Shown in pieces: positions 16,493 to 25,928 of a stretch of DNA of 59,580 nucleotides. Made by a program: the position numbers and the translations under genes. A model generated the notes under the pieces. That model did not search any database, was not told the origin of the DNA, and was given only the letters and a program-made list of their open reading frames with translations. Positions within the stretch are counted from its first letter, which is position 1. Every line of letters starts with the position of its first letter. The DNA is taken from NCBI GenBank assembly GCA_946535435.1, contig CAMNDM010000019.1, positions 1 through 59,580 on the forward strand, given 5' to 3'. The stretch comes from Physcocola sp002396385 (GTDB lineage: Bacteria > Bacteroidota > Bacteroidia > Bacteroidales > Paludibacteraceae).

Positions 16493-17398
16493 CTAATAAT
16501 AGGTGTATTCGTTGATTTCCCCCTCTGTGGTTTTACCTTCTTTTATTCTGTATCTTAGGGTTTTATTGCCGTGCTGGTCGTAGTTGGAATACTCAATGTC
16601 GATTAATGAATCGGCGTTCTCTTTGTTCCCGTTGTAGTGGTATGCTGCGGTCTTGTTTCCGTGGTTGTCGTTCTCGTAGATGTACAATTCTTGCAAGTCG
16701 CCGTTCAAATACGCCCTTTTACTGTTTTGCATACCCCATGCGTTGTATTTCAATTCTGTGGCTATGGTGCTGTCTCTACCATTGCTTTTCGTCCACATGG
16801 TTAGCCGTCCGTCCTTGTCATATGTGAAAACCTCCTTTTTCGATAGCGTGTTGTTTTGGTAGATGGCCATACCTAGCACGTTGCCCTTCTTGTCGTAGGT
16901 ATACGATGCTAGAAGAGTTTTACCCTTGTCTTTGTATTCCGAGGTTTGCTTACGGCCTTTTTTGTCGTAGGTGAATTTCCATAGGCTTAGGGTGTCTGCT
17001 GGGTAGACCAATCTGACCGATTGCACCAACCGGCCTTTTTTGTCGTAAATGTTGTCGGTCTTGCAAGTTTCTACACCTTTGTTGTCGAATGTCTTTTCTT
17101 CGAGAACTTTGCCCCTTTGCCCGACCCTGCTCTTTGTCTTTCCAATTATTGTGCTGTTACGGTCGTAAATGGTCGATTCTGTTTTGTTTCCTCTCTCGTC
17201 GAATAGGGTCAGACGTTTCAGATAGTATTTTCTCAAGGTGTCGTTAACAATTTTGGTCTCGTATTCTGCAAAACTTTTCACTTTCCCCCTTAGTCCCATT
17301 TTCTGTGCGTCGTTCAACTGTATAGTTTTTTCAGCGCAATTGGCGGGCGTTTCAATGGCCAGTGCCAGTAGTACTAAAGTGAATAGGTGGAGCCTCAT
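16493..17398 (-). CDS. Secreted YD-like repeat protein, function unknown
   Basis: 301 aa with an N-terminal signal peptide (MRLHLFTLVLLALAIETPANCA). The mature part is built from recurring Y-D-(K/R/N)-x-G-(R/N) strands (LTLFDERGNK, NIYDKKGRLV, FTYDKKGRK, YTYDKKGNV, FTYDKDGRL, YDQHGNK), about one every 20-30 residues. These resemble the beta-strand repeats of RHS/YD and Bacteroidetes MORN-like secreted proteins, but there is no RHS core motif or toxin tail. Periplasmic or outer-membrane location is likely; no lipobox is clear. Nine nt separate it from the preceding alkyltransferase-like gene. Confidence 0.6.
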   Translation of the reverse strand: MRLHLFTLVLLALAIETPANCAEKTIQLNDAQKMGLRGKVKSFAEYETKIVNDTLRKYYLKRLTLFDERGNKTESTIYDRNSTIIGKTKSRVGQRGKVLEEKTFDNKGVETCKTDNIYDKKGRLVQSVRLVYPADTLSLWKFTYDKKGRKQTSEYKDKGKTLLASYTYDKKGNVLGMAIYQNNTLSKKEVFTYDKDGRLTMWTKSNGRDSTIATELKYNAWGMQNSKRAYLNGDLQELYIYENDNHGNKTAAYHYNGNKENADSLIDIEYSNYDQHGNKTLRYRIKEGKTTEGEINEYTYY

Positions 17399-17407
17399 GG
17401 CGCGATA

Positions 17408-17911
17408 CTAATTTTCAATTGAACGCAGTTTCTCGTTTATTTTCTCTTCATAGTTCGGACCTGTCCCTTTTGTCTCGCTTGTGATGCGGTGGCAGGGCTT
17501 TATCAGTACCAAAGGGTTAGTGCTGATTGCTGCCGCAATGGGACGGACCGATTCTTCTTGACCGATTTGTACGGCAAGGTCTCTGAAACTTTCGGTCTTT
17601 CCGTAGCCTATTTTGTTGAGCGCATTCCAAACCTCTTTCTGGAAGTCTGTGCCTATCAGTTCTGTTTCCAAGTTGAACGAGGTGCGTTTATGGTTTAAAA
17701 ACTCTGTTATCTGTTTGCCGGCTTCTTCTAGAAGAGGTGTTTTTTCCTCAACGAATTTTTCTTTCGACAGACGCTGTAAACGGTGCTCAATGGCTGTTCG
17801 CTTGCTGTGTTTGGCCCATATGCACAAACACAGCTTTCCTTTGTGGTCGCCTATTAGAATGTCGCCCAAAGGAGTCTTTAACCGTTGTGTCTTAATGTTG
17901 TTTTCAGACAT
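17408..17911 (-). CDS. Methylated-DNA-protein cysteine methyltransferase family (Ogt-like)
   Basis: Suicide repair protein family removing alkyl groups from O6-guanine. GTDFQKEVWNALNKIGYGKTESF (about 87-109) and the active site PCHRI (Cys140) are present. The C-terminal segment is unusual: after PCHRI the normal G-Y-x-G-G-L-x-x-K reads GPNYEEK. I take ATG at 17911 (MSENNIK, 167 aa); a longer frame from 17959 would overlap the methyltransferase gene by 25 nt and adds nothing family-like. Activity is likely but the altered tail could mean an alkyltransferase-like binding protein. Confidence 0.8.
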   Translation of the reverse strand: MSENNIKTQRLKTPLGDILIGDHKGKLCLCIWAKHSKRTAIEHRLQRLSKEKFVEEKTPLLEEAGKQITEFLNHKRTSFNLETELIGTDFQKEVWNALNKIGYGKTESFRDLAVQIGQEESVRPIAAAISTNPLVLIKPCHRITSETKGTGPNYEEKINEKLRSIEN

Positions 17912-17934
17912 GTTCAAAGCTTTTTGACCTATTC

Positions 17935-18735
17935 TTATTTTATTTTGAGGAGTGCCCAATAAGAGGTCGTCGCAAAATTCCTAAGAAATGGGATGCGTGA
18001 GAAAAACTTCCACATTTTCCTAGGCCTAAGTCCGAATTTCTGCTTGTAATGGGGGTTGATGAACCAGTAAAGTTCTTCAATGTTGACAAGACCGGTTTCT
18101 CTGGCTAAACGGTTGAAACGTTCGGGTGTCATCTGGGAACGGACTATACTGAGCAGTTCGTTCACCCGGTCTTGTGGCTCGCCGTTCTTGGTCAGAACCC
18201 ACTTATATAGGCTGGTGGGAAGCAAATGTAGGAAGGGTAGTTGCGACACCTTGGCAGAACAGATCTGCTGATGCCCGCCATAGGGCATTTGCCACACAGG
18301 AAAGGCAAAAAACATCAAACCGTCTTTTTTCAAGTAACTTTTCGCATTTTCGAAAAATTCTTTCTTGAAGGGTTGTTCAATGTGCTCTATGACATCGTGG
18401 ATGAGCACAATATCGTAGCGTTCTTCTTCGGTTGTCGGTTTCTCTGCTTCTATGAAGTTCAGACATTCAAATTTGGCAGGAGAACCTTTGGTGTTGAATT
18501 CGGCATAGAATTTCTTCGCATTCTCTATTTTGGCTGTGTCAATGTCTAAACCATATACAAAACAGCCTATTTCTGAAAATGGTAGAAGGTTCCCGCCTTC
18601 TCCACAGCCTATTTCCAATATGCGCTCCTGGCCTGTCAGTTGCTTTTGCCGGCCAATGTAGTCAATATAATATGCTTTGGCGGTGTTTGCCAACTCTATA
18701 AAGTATTGTCTTCGGTCTTGGTGTCTTTTCTGCAT
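17935..18735 (-). CDS. Class I SAM-dependent methyltransferase
   Basis: 266 aa. Motif I ILEIGCGEGGNLLPF (about 39-53) binds S-adenosylmethionine, followed by the acidic motif LDID and IVLIHDVIEHIEQPF (motif IV-like). The layout is that of the Methyltransf_11/23 small-molecule or glycan methyltransferases. The C-terminal half (PHYKQKFGLRPRKMWKFFSR) is basic and may be membrane-associated. Substrate unknown. A perfect -7 box precedes it, and it is the first of three closely spaced minus-strand genes. Confidence 0.82.
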   Translation of the reverse strand: MQKRHQDRRQYFIELANTAKAYYIDYIGRQKQLTGQERILEIGCGEGGNLLPFSEIGCFVYGLDIDTAKIENAKKFYAEFNTKGSPAKFECLNFIEAEKPTTEEERYDIVLIHDVIEHIEQPFKKEFFENAKSYLKKDGLMFFAFPVWQMPYGGHQQICSAKVSQLPFLHLLPTSLYKWVLTKNGEPQDRVNELLSIVRSQMTPERFNRLARETGLVNIEELYWFINPHYKQKFGLRPRKMWKFFSRIPFLRNFATTSYWALLKIK

Positions 18736-18769
18736 TTTTTCCGATACACTGAATTTCTCGTTAAAATTA

Positions 18770-18777
18770 CAAATTTA
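18770..18777 (-). promoter_or_regulatory. Predicted -7 box of the methyltransferase-ogt-YD operon
   Basis: Minus strand reads TAAATTTG (perfect TAnnTTTG), 34 nt before the ATG at 18735. Confidence 0.5.
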
Positions 18778-18884
18778 TTGTTACAACTTGCCCATTATCT
18801 GTTATCTAATTGCCTTTTTACATTATTTCTCTTTATTTCTTTCTTCTTAACCGATATTTTTTGTAATTTAGCGACCAATTTGAA

Positions 18885-19025
18885 ATAAAAGGATTGTAGG
18901 AAAAACAAATCGAGCTGGCGTATAGTGCGTTGCCCGAAAGGCTTTCTGAAAACCAGTGCGTGCTAGTTGTTCGGTGGTCTTCTCTTAACGTTGTAGGCTG
19001 TTCTCTTTTTGGAATTCCTCCCAGT
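18885..19025 (+). ncRNA. Possible structured RNA or long 5' leader upstream of ppiD
   Basis: Between the divergent starts at 18735 and 19071 lie about 140 nt that are more GC-rich than the flanking spacers. AGGATT (18890-18895) can pair with AATTCCT (19013-19019) and the A-rich GGAAAAACA just inside with TGTTCTCTTTTTGG, giving a bulged closing stem. Inside are CTGG/CCAG and the small hairpin GCC-CGAAA-GGC. The long-rod-with-bulges outline recalls 6S-type RNA, but I could not match a consensus. No T-run follows. It may simply be the ppiD leader. Confidence 0.25.
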
Positions 19026-19070
19026 AAAAAAATAATAAGATAACAAATAAATTTATCACATCTAAAGTAA

Positions 19071-21200
19071 ATGGCAACATTAGAGAAAATTAGAAGCAGA
19101 GCCGGATTACTTATTTTTACGTTGGCTTTTGCGTTGCTTTGTTTCGTTGTTGGTGACTTCTTGAACAACTCAACTTCATTTTTCCGTAAGAGTCAGAATG
19201 TTGTAGGTTCTGTTAACGGAGAAGAATTATCACGTGAAGAATTCGAAAGTAGCTATCAACAGCTTGCTGAAGTCTCCAAAATGCAACAGAGAGGCAATAA
19301 CGACGATGCTATCGTTCGTGCGGGGACTTGGAGCAACTTTAAACAGAAAACCCTTATCAATAGTGAGGCTGAAAACGACGGCTTGGTTGTCAGCGTTAAG
19401 GAATTGACCGATGCTACCGTTGGAAACAACCCTCATCCAATCCTTCTCCGTAGCGGTTTTTTCTCTAACCAGCAGGGTATGTTCGATAAGAATCTGGTCA
19501 AACGTGTTATCGATGATGTTAACCGTGACCCTAATAGCATTGCAGACCAGAATCAGCGCCAACAGTTCATCGAAAGGCAAAAGTCTGTAAGGAATCTGTG
19601 GCTTTATATGGAAAACAGCATCAAGAATAACTTGATGTCTGAAAAGATCGGCTCGCTTTTGGTAAATGCGATGTCTACTCCTAAGGCTGAAGCCGATTTC
19701 CTGGCATCTCTCTGCAATAAGGAATACGACGCTTTGGTTGCTCGCAAACTTTATGCTGATGTGAACGATGCGGATGTTCAACCTACCGATGCTGAACTTT
19801 TAGCTTATTACAATAAGGTGAAGAACTACAAGTTCAAGAAAGAGGGTTACCGTAATATGGATATCATTATCATCCCTATCGAACCTTCCAAACAGGATAT
19901 CAAGGAGGGACAGGATAATATGGATTCCCTTCGTGCACAGTTGAAGAGAACTTCTGACGAGGAGCAGCTCCGCCTTCTTTTCGAAAGTGCTTCTGAAAAG
20001 AATTACCAGTATATTAATACTTACATCAAGCCCGATAATTACGACCGTGCTTTTGTAGACTTCGCTAAGGCTAATGGCGCAGGTACTGTATCTGAGGTTG
20101 TTACCGATCAGAGTCAGAAATTGTATAAGGTGGCTAAAATTTTGGATAACCCTGTAAATCGTCCCGATTCTGTCCGCTTCAGCCTTATTGCCTTGCAGGA
20201 GGCTGATTCTGCCGCTTCACAACGTCGTGCCGATAGCGTTATAGCTGCTCTGCGTGGTGGTGCTGATTTCGCCGCTTTGGCTGCTAAACTTTCTAAGGAT
20301 ACAAGATCGGCTAGCGCCGGTGGTGACCAGGGATGGATCCAAGAGGGCTATGTTAATCTTCCTAAATTCGATGACAAAGCCTTCGGTGGAAAGAAAGGCG
20401 ATTTGTTTACTGTAAACAATGGTCAGGTTGCCTTTGTTGTTAAGATTACTGATCAAACTGCTCCTGTTAAGAAAGCTAAGATGGCTATCCTGGCAACACG
20501 CATAGAACCAAGCTCGACTACTATCGACAGCCTTGAACGTCTGGCTAACGATTTCTCTATCAATAGCAAGAATTCTGAAGAGTTCGTTAGAAATGCTGCC
20601 GAAAAGCATTTGACTGTTCGTCCTTTGCATAATCTTACCAAGGGACAGCCTTCTACTTATGTACTGCCTAATTCTCGCTGTCTTATTAAATGGGCGTTCG
20701 AACACAAACAGGGTGATGTTTCTGATGTGTTTACCGATATTCCTGAATTCTACATCGTTGGTACTCTTTCTGAGGTTGTTGAAGACAACGATGGTATTCT
20801 TCCTTTCGAGAGTGTGAAGACAGAAGTGACTGAGGCCGTTATTAAGGACAAGAAAGCCGATAAACTGGTTGCTGAACTGAATGGCAAGTCTTTGGCTGAA
20901 ATCGGTACTGTCGATTCTGCTAAGGCGGTACGTTTTTCTGCTAACTCTATTGATAAGTTTGGTGGCGAAACTGGTTTGGTTGGCGCAATTGTTGCCGGAA
21001 AACTGAATGAAGTGTCAAAACCTGTTAAGGGTAACTATTCGGTATTCGTTTTCCAGAAAATTACTGAACGTGATTCTCAACTGCCTGCCATTACTAAAGA
21101 ATTCTTAGACCGTAACATCAGTACCTCTGTTGGTTCCTCTATGATGGATGCAATTGAAAGCAAAGGTTCAATTGAGGATAACAGTTTCAACTTCTTCTAA
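19071..21200 (+). CDS. PpiD/SurA-like membrane-anchored peptidyl-prolyl isomerase
   Basis: Periplasmic folding factor for exported proteins. Residues about 12-30 form one membrane anchor (GLLIFTLAFALLCFVVGDFL), followed by a SurA_N/PpiD-type domain beginning with VNGEELSREEFE. A parvulin (rotamase) domain lies around 365-460 (RADSVIAALRGGADFAALAAKLS, then SAGGDQGWI). 709 aa is the size of the Bacteroidetes SurA N-terminal domain proteins. Parvulin domains are often partly degenerate, so catalysis is not assured. It probably serves outer-membrane and T9SS client folding. Confidence 0.88.
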   Translation: MATLEKIRSRAGLLIFTLAFALLCFVVGDFLNNSTSFFRKSQNVVGSVNGEELSREEFESSYQQLAEVSKMQQRGNNDDAIVRAGTWSNFKQKTLINSEAENDGLVVSVKELTDATVGNNPHPILLRSGFFSNQQGMFDKNLVKRVIDDVNRDPNSIADQNQRQQFIERQKSVRNLWLYMENSIKNNLMSEKIGSLLVNAMSTPKAEADFLASLCNKEYDALVARKLYADVNDADVQPTDAELLAYYNKVKNYKFKKEGYRNMDIIIIPIEPSKQDIKEGQDNMDSLRAQLKRTSDEEQLRLLFESASEKNYQYINTYIKPDNYDRAFVDFAKANGAGTVSEVVTDQSQKLYKVAKILDNPVNRPDSVRFSLIALQEADSAASQRRADSVIAALRGGADFAALAAKLSKDTRSASAGGDQGWIQEGYVNLPKFDDKAFGGKKGDLFTVNNGQVAFVVKITDQTAPVKKAKMAILATRIEPSSTTIDSLERLANDFSINSKNSEEFVRNAAEKHLTVRPLHNLTKGQPSTYVLPNSRCLIKWAFEHKQGDVSDVFTDIPEFYIVGTLSEVVEDNDGILPFESVKTEVTEAVIKDKKADKLVAELNGKSLAEIGTVDSAKAVRFSANSIDKFGGETGLVGAIVAGKLNEVSKPVKGNYSVFVFQKITERDSQLPAITKEFLDRNISTSVGSSMMDAIESKGSIEDNSFNFF

Positions 21201-21294
21201 TAATTGCTAGTCTTAATCTGAAATATGAATGGGGTAGGGGTGAATTCGTTTCACCTCTACTTTTTTCTTTTCTTAATAGATTTTTTCTCTCTTC

Positions 21295-22326
21295 ATGCAA
21301 AAACTTTTGGGAATGACGTTGCCTCAATTAAAAGAGGCGGTTACTTCTTTGGGAATGCCGGCTTTTACTGCTAAACAGTTGGCCGACTGGTTATATAAAA
21401 AGAAAGTACGCTCTGTTGCCGATATGCATAATATTTCGAAATCTAACCGCGAAAAATTAGCTTCGGCTTTCGAGGTGGGGTGCGTCCCTCCTACTGATGT
21501 GAAGGAAAGTGTCGATGGCACAAAAAAGTATCTTTTCCCCGTCGGTTCTGGAAAATATATTGAGTCGGTCTATATTCCCGATAAAGACAGGGCCACTCTT
21601 TGTGTCTCTTCTCAAATTGGTTGCAAGATGAATTGCCTTTTCTGCAATACTGGCAAACAGGGGTTCTCGGGACAATTGTCGCCGGCCGACATCCTCAACC
21701 AGATTCAGTCGGTTCCTGAGACCGACAAACTGACCAATGTCGTGTTTATGGGTATGGGGGAGCCTATGGATAATGTTGACAATTTGTTGCTGGTCCTCGA
21801 CGTCCTTACTGCTGATTATGGCTACGCTTGGAGCCCAAAACGTATAACGGTCTCTTCTGTTGGACTTGTTCCAGGTCTTAAACGTTTCCTGGCTGAGTCG
21901 ACATGCCATTTGGCCATTTCGCTTCATTCTCCTTTTGCTGACGAACGTTCGAGGCTTATGCCTGTCCAGAAGGCCTATCCGGTTGCTGAAGTTATCGACC
22001 TTATCCGTAAATTTGACTTTTCCGGACAAAGGCGCATATCTTTCGAATATATCGTATTTAAAGGCGTTAACGATACGGAAAAACATGCCGATGAGTTGAA
22101 GCGTCTTTTACGGGGACTTCCTTGCCTGGTCAATCTCATCAGGTTCCATAAAGTGCCTGGCGTGCCTCTCGATGGCGTTAACCAAAATGGTATGATTGCT
22201 TTCGAGACAATGCTGACTAATCGGGGAATTAACACTACCATACGACACTCGCGTGGTGAAGATATTTGGGCTGCTTGTGGATTGCTCTCTACTATGAAGC
22301 AAAACCAGCAGTCTGACATTTTATAA
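21295..22326 (+). CDS. rlmN: 23S rRNA/tRNA adenine-C2 methyltransferase RlmN
   Basis: Radical-SAM enzyme methylating A2503 of 23S rRNA and A37 of some tRNAs. The 4Fe-4S cluster motif is C110-x3-C114-x2-C117 (GCKMNCLFC). Methyl-carrying Cys equivalents are visible: C103 in LCVSSQ, seven residues before the cluster, and a C-terminal Cys in IWAACGLL. GMGEPMDN is also diagnostic. 343 aa fits. It begins 94 nt after ppiD and is followed 18 nt later by a DUF4837 gene, so they are probably co-transcribed. Confidence 0.96.
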   Translation: MQKLLGMTLPQLKEAVTSLGMPAFTAKQLADWLYKKKVRSVADMHNISKSNREKLASAFEVGCVPPTDVKESVDGTKKYLFPVGSGKYIESVYIPDKDRATLCVSSQIGCKMNCLFCNTGKQGFSGQLSPADILNQIQSVPETDKLTNVVFMGMGEPMDNVDNLLLVLDVLTADYGYAWSPKRITVSSVGLVPGLKRFLAESTCHLAISLHSPFADERSRLMPVQKAYPVAEVIDLIRKFDFSGQRRISFEYIVFKGVNDTEKHADELKRLLRGLPCLVNLIRFHKVPGVPLDGVNQNGMIAFETMLTNRGINTTIRHSRGEDIWAACGLLSTMKQNQQSDIL

Positions 22327-22344
22327 CTAACTTTTTTTGAATTT

Positions 22345-23361
22345 ATGAAAAAATTATTGATAGGTGTGGCCTCTTTTCTTGTTGTGGCCTTAACCGCTTG
22401 TTCTGGCGAAGGCCGGTTTTTGCCTACAATAACAGGATCTACGTTCGATTTGCTCGTTGTTGGTGCCGATTCCGTGTGGAGACGGCCCTGTGGACATGCT
22501 ATCGATTCTGTGTTCAGTAGCCCTATTCCCGCCCTTCCGGAAAAGGAACCATTCTTTAAGGTTATCCACCTGAAAGTTGGACAGTTCGATGCTACCGTTA
22601 AAACGGCGCGTAATATTGTTTTCTACGAGGTCGATCCTTCGCGCTATACGAAAGGCTCCCTAAATTATTTGTCTAACTGGTATGCGAAACCACAGGCAGT
22701 TCTGAAAATTACCGCTCCGTCTGAGGATGTTCTTGCTGACTTGGTGAAAAAGAAGGGCGACGAGATTAGACGGTTCTTTAATTATGCCGAGGAAAAACGT
22801 GCCCTCGATTATTTCTGTAGCTATCAGAATCTCAATTTCAGCAGAGTCATCCAGAATAAATTCGGGGTGGATATTCTTATTCCTGCCGATTTGAAGAAAA
22901 TGCGCGATACCACTAATTTTGTGTGGATGTCTAACGGTAATCTGAACATGAACCAGAATATGATGGTTTTCACAAGCCCATACCGTTCTTCCGACGACTT
23001 TTCGCCTGAACGTCTGGTGGCTGTTCAAGATTCGTTTACCAAGCTGTATGTTCCTGGCCCTTCCGAAGGCTCTTTTATGAAACATCATCCGCAAATCCCT
23101 TTCGCTACTGAGGTACTTAATACCAAAAATTCTGATTACTGCGTTGAAGTGCGTGGACGTTGGCATTGCCCTATCGACGTTATGGGAGGGCCGTTTGTCT
23201 CTCGCAACTATCTTTCTGCCGACCATCGTAACATTGTTTCTGTGGTTGTCTTTTTGTATGCCCCGGGTATGGAAAAACGCAACCGCCTGCGTATGTTGGA
23301 GGCGGCTGCCGGCTCGTTGAAAGTTAAGCCTGAATCTCCAGATTCAACCGTGGCTAAATAG
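22345..23361 (+). CDS. DUF4837 family lipoprotein
   Basis: 338 aa with a lipoprotein signal ending in LTAC (Cys19). After the lipobox, GEGRFLPTITGSTFDLLVVG and the C-terminal VEVRGRWHCPIDVMGGPFVS are hallmarks of the Bacteroidetes-specific DUF4837 family, in which this Trp-rich C-terminal segment is conserved. Function unknown. Being Bacteroidetes-restricted and lipid-anchored it probably acts in envelope maintenance. The rlmN-DUF4837 pairing is compact (18 nt). Confidence 0.85.
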   Translation: MKKLLIGVASFLVVALTACSGEGRFLPTITGSTFDLLVVGADSVWRRPCGHAIDSVFSSPIPALPEKEPFFKVIHLKVGQFDATVKTARNIVFYEVDPSRYTKGSLNYLSNWYAKPQAVLKITAPSEDVLADLVKKKGDEIRRFFNYAEEKRALDYFCSYQNLNFSRVIQNKFGVDILIPADLKKMRDTTNFVWMSNGNLNMNQNMMVFTSPYRSSDDFSPERLVAVQDSFTKLYVPGPSEGSFMKHHPQIPFATEVLNTKNSDYCVEVRGRWHCPIDVMGGPFVSRNYLSADHRNIVSVVVFLYAPGMEKRNRLRMLEAAAGSLKVKPESPDSTVAK

Positions 23362-23403
23362 CCTTCATAGGGCTTAACAATAGGATTTATGTCCTTTTTA
23401 TTT

Positions 23404-23411
23404 TATTTTTG
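23404..23411 (+). promoter_or_regulatory. Predicted -7 box of the pdxA-secG gene cluster
   Basis: TATTTTTG matches TAnnTTTG, 48 nt before the pdxA ATG. Confidence 0.5.
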
Positions 23412-23459
23412 CATAAATTGTACGTAGCTCTGTGCTGCGGTTTCTAATACATTTTCTAA

Positions 23460-24590
23460 ATGGAAAACGGAAAGTTAAAAGTGGGTATTACCCAGGGTGA
23501 TATAAATGGTATTGGTTACGAGGTGATTATCAAAACCTTGATCGATAACCGAATCCTCGATTTTTGTACTCCTATTGTTTACGGCTCGTCTAAAATTGCG
23601 GCCTTCCACCGTAAAACATTAGGCATTGACGATTTCAATTTGAATGTTATCAATTCGGCTTCCGATGCCAATCCGCGTAGGGCCAACATTATTAACTGTG
23701 TTGACGATGAGGTGAAGGTCGACCTTTCTAAATCTACTCCCGAGGCTGGTAAATCGGCTTTTATGGCGCTTGACCGTGCTACCGACGATTTGAAGGCTGG
23801 CTTGATTGATGTGTTGGTCACTGCGCCTATCAATAAGAAAAACATACAGTCTGATGCGTTCCATTTTCCTGGACATACCGAATTCTTGGAACAGAAATTC
23901 TCGACGGGCACTCATGGACTGATGCTTTCGGTGTGCGATGTTATGCGTGTCGCAATTCTTACGGGGCATCTGCCGCTTCGTGACGTTTATCGCTACATCA
24001 ATGTCGATAATATCGTTGATAAACTTGAAATTTTCAACCAGTCGCTTAAGGCCGATTTCGGCGTTATGCGTCCGCGTATTGCTGTGCTTGGACTCAATCC
24101 GCATGCCGGCGATAACGGTTTGCTGGGAACTGAGGAACAAGATGCCATAATTCCTGCCATAAAGAAGGCTAATGAAAACGGTATACTTGCTTTCGGCCCT
24201 TATCCGCCTGACGGTTTCTTCGGCGCTGGCAGTTTCAAAAGTTTCGATGGGGTTCTGGCTATGTATCACGACCAGGGTCTCATTCCTTTCAGGGCCTTGT
24301 CTATGGACCAGGGTGTAAACTTTACGGCGGGCCTGCCTGTCGTTCGCACATCTCCTGACCATGGTACGGCTTACGACAAGGCAGGTATTGGTAAGGCCTC
24401 TCCCGACTCGTTCCGTCAGGCGCTCTATTTGGCGTGTGATATATTCGAAAACAGAATCCGGTTTGAGGAGGCTTCAAAAAATCCGTTGAAAAAACAAAAG
24501 GAGGAGCGTGGAAACCGTCGTAACAACGACAAAACTGTTCTTCCTGACAACGATGCCGATGACGCATTAACGGAATTGGCCCTCGATTAA
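23460..24590 (+). CDS. pdxA: 4-hydroxythreonine-4-phosphate dehydrogenase PdxA
   Basis: NAD- and metal-dependent enzyme of DXP-dependent pyridoxal phosphate synthesis. Visible features: GITQGDINGIGYEV at the N-terminus, the metal-binding His in FPGHTEFLEQ, LNPHAGDNGLLG, and DGVLAMYHDQGLIPFRAL followed by VRTSPDHGTAYD. The C-terminus has an extra charged tail (KKQKEERGNRRNNDKTV and on) beyond the usual about 330-350 aa. With the pyridoxamine kinase at 15.6 kb the organism has both de novo and salvage B6 routes. First gene of a run that ends with secG. Confidence 0.95.
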   Translation: MENGKLKVGITQGDINGIGYEVIIKTLIDNRILDFCTPIVYGSSKIAAFHRKTLGIDDFNLNVINSASDANPRRANIINCVDDEVKVDLSKSTPEAGKSAFMALDRATDDLKAGLIDVLVTAPINKKNIQSDAFHFPGHTEFLEQKFSTGTHGLMLSVCDVMRVAILTGHLPLRDVYRYINVDNIVDKLEIFNQSLKADFGVMRPRIAVLGLNPHAGDNGLLGTEEQDAIIPAIKKANENGILAFGPYPPDGFFGAGSFKSFDGVLAMYHDQGLIPFRALSMDQGVNFTAGLPVVRTSPDHGTAYDKAGIGKASPDSFRQALYLACDIFENRIRFEEASKNPLKKQKEERGNRRNNDKTVLPDNDADDALTELALD

Positions 24591-24617
24591 ATGAATGATA
24601 TTTAATTTGATTTTCAC

Positions 24618-25928
24618 GTGTTAAGTCCTTCAGAACTGCAACAAGTAAAGCAGCGCTTTGGTATTATTGGTGTTGACGATGGCTTGAACAGAGCTATTGA
24701 TGTGGCTGTGCAGGTCGCGAATACTGATCTTTCAGTGCTCGTTACGGGTGAAAGTGGTGTGGGTAAAGAAAACATACCACGCATTATTCATAACTATAGC
24801 GCACGTAAACACAACACTTTCATTGCGGTGAACTGTGGCGCTATTCCAGAGGGTACAATCGACTCCGAACTCTTTGGTCATGAAAAGGGAGCCTTTACGG
24901 GAGCTATCTCCGACCGCAAGGGTTATTTTGAGGAGGCTAACGGAGGTACTATTTTTCTTGATGAGATTGGCGAGATGCCTATGGCCACCCAGGCCCGGCT
25001 TCTAAGGGTTCTCGAGGCTGGGGAGTTTATTAAGGTGGGCTCTTCTAAGGTGCTGAAGACCAATGTGAGGGTTATTGCCGCTACGAATGTCAATTTGCCT
25101 AAGGCCATTGAAGACGGTAGGTTCCGAGAGGATCTTTATTACCGCTTGAACACTGTTCCTGTCTATATTCCCCCGTTGCGTGAACGCAAGGCTGACATCC
25201 CGATGCTCTTCCGCAAGTTCGCTGCCGATTTCGCTGAAAAAAATAAAATGCCTGGTGTGCGACTGACCGACGATGCGCAGCAGTTGCTTATGCAGTTCTC
25301 CTGGCCCGGTAATATCAGGCAGCTTAAGAACGTGGCCGAGCAGATTTCCATCTTGTCTGAAGAGAGGGAAATCTCTGCCGAGATGCTGTTGCCTTACATC
25401 AAACCGCTTTCGCAAGAACGGTCTCTTGTTCTTGTCGACAATAGTTCTTCTGCCCAATCGGCTGGAGGTGCCAAGTGGACCGAGAGTGAGCGTGAAGTGC
25501 TTTACCAGATCTTGTTCGATATGAGGAAGGAAATCAACGACCTCAAACAGTTGTTGAACAAGGCTGTGGGAAAGACGATCGTCCCTGAAACTGATGTCGA
25601 TGACGATTTCTCCCGTTTCTCAACACTACATTCTGCAGAAGGCCTGCATTTCTCTTCGCCTGAACACGACCCCGACGCTGGAACTGTTGCACCTTCGGTA
25701 GTCGTTAACAGTGCTTTCTCTTCTTCTTCGAAAATCAACAATAATGCCACTGTCGATACCGACGTGTTTTTCGAACCCGAAAACCGTACGATTGAAGAAA
25801 TGCAGAAGGAAATGATTAAGAAGTCGCTCGAACGTAACGGTGGTAACAGAAAACTTGCTGCCGACGAACTGAAAATTTCAGAGCGTACGCTTTACCGTAA
25901 GATAAAAAAATTTGGTCTTGATATATGA
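24618..25928 (+). CDS. Sigma-54-dependent AAA+ transcriptional activator without receiver domain
   Basis: 436 aa. The AAA+ core begins almost at the N-terminus: Walker A GESGVGKE (about 43-50), the sigma-54-contacting GAFTGA loop (about 93-98), FLDEIGEMP (Walker B) and the R-finger region YYRLNTVPVYIPPLRERK. A Ser/Asp-rich linker (about 275-390) leads to a Fis-type HTH at the C-terminus (LAADELKISERTLYRKIKKF). No receiver or PAS domain precedes the core, so its input signal is unknown. GTG start at 24618, 28 nt after pdxA. The ATG of lptE overlaps its stop (ATGA). Confidence 0.9.
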   Translation: MLSPSELQQVKQRFGIIGVDDGLNRAIDVAVQVANTDLSVLVTGESGVGKENIPRIIHNYSARKHNTFIAVNCGAIPEGTIDSELFGHEKGAFTGAISDRKGYFEEANGGTIFLDEIGEMPMATQARLLRVLEAGEFIKVGSSKVLKTNVRVIAATNVNLPKAIEDGRFREDLYYRLNTVPVYIPPLRERKADIPMLFRKFAADFAEKNKMPGVRLTDDAQQLLMQFSWPGNIRQLKNVAEQISILSEEREISAEMLLPYIKPLSQERSLVLVDNSSSAQSAGGAKWTESEREVLYQILFDMRKEINDLKQLLNKAVGKTIVPETDVDDDFSRFSTLHSAEGLHFSSPEHDPDAGTVAPSVVVNSAFSSSSKINNNATVDTDVFFEPENRTIEEMQKEMIKKSLERNGGNRKLAADELKISERTLYRKIKKFGLDI

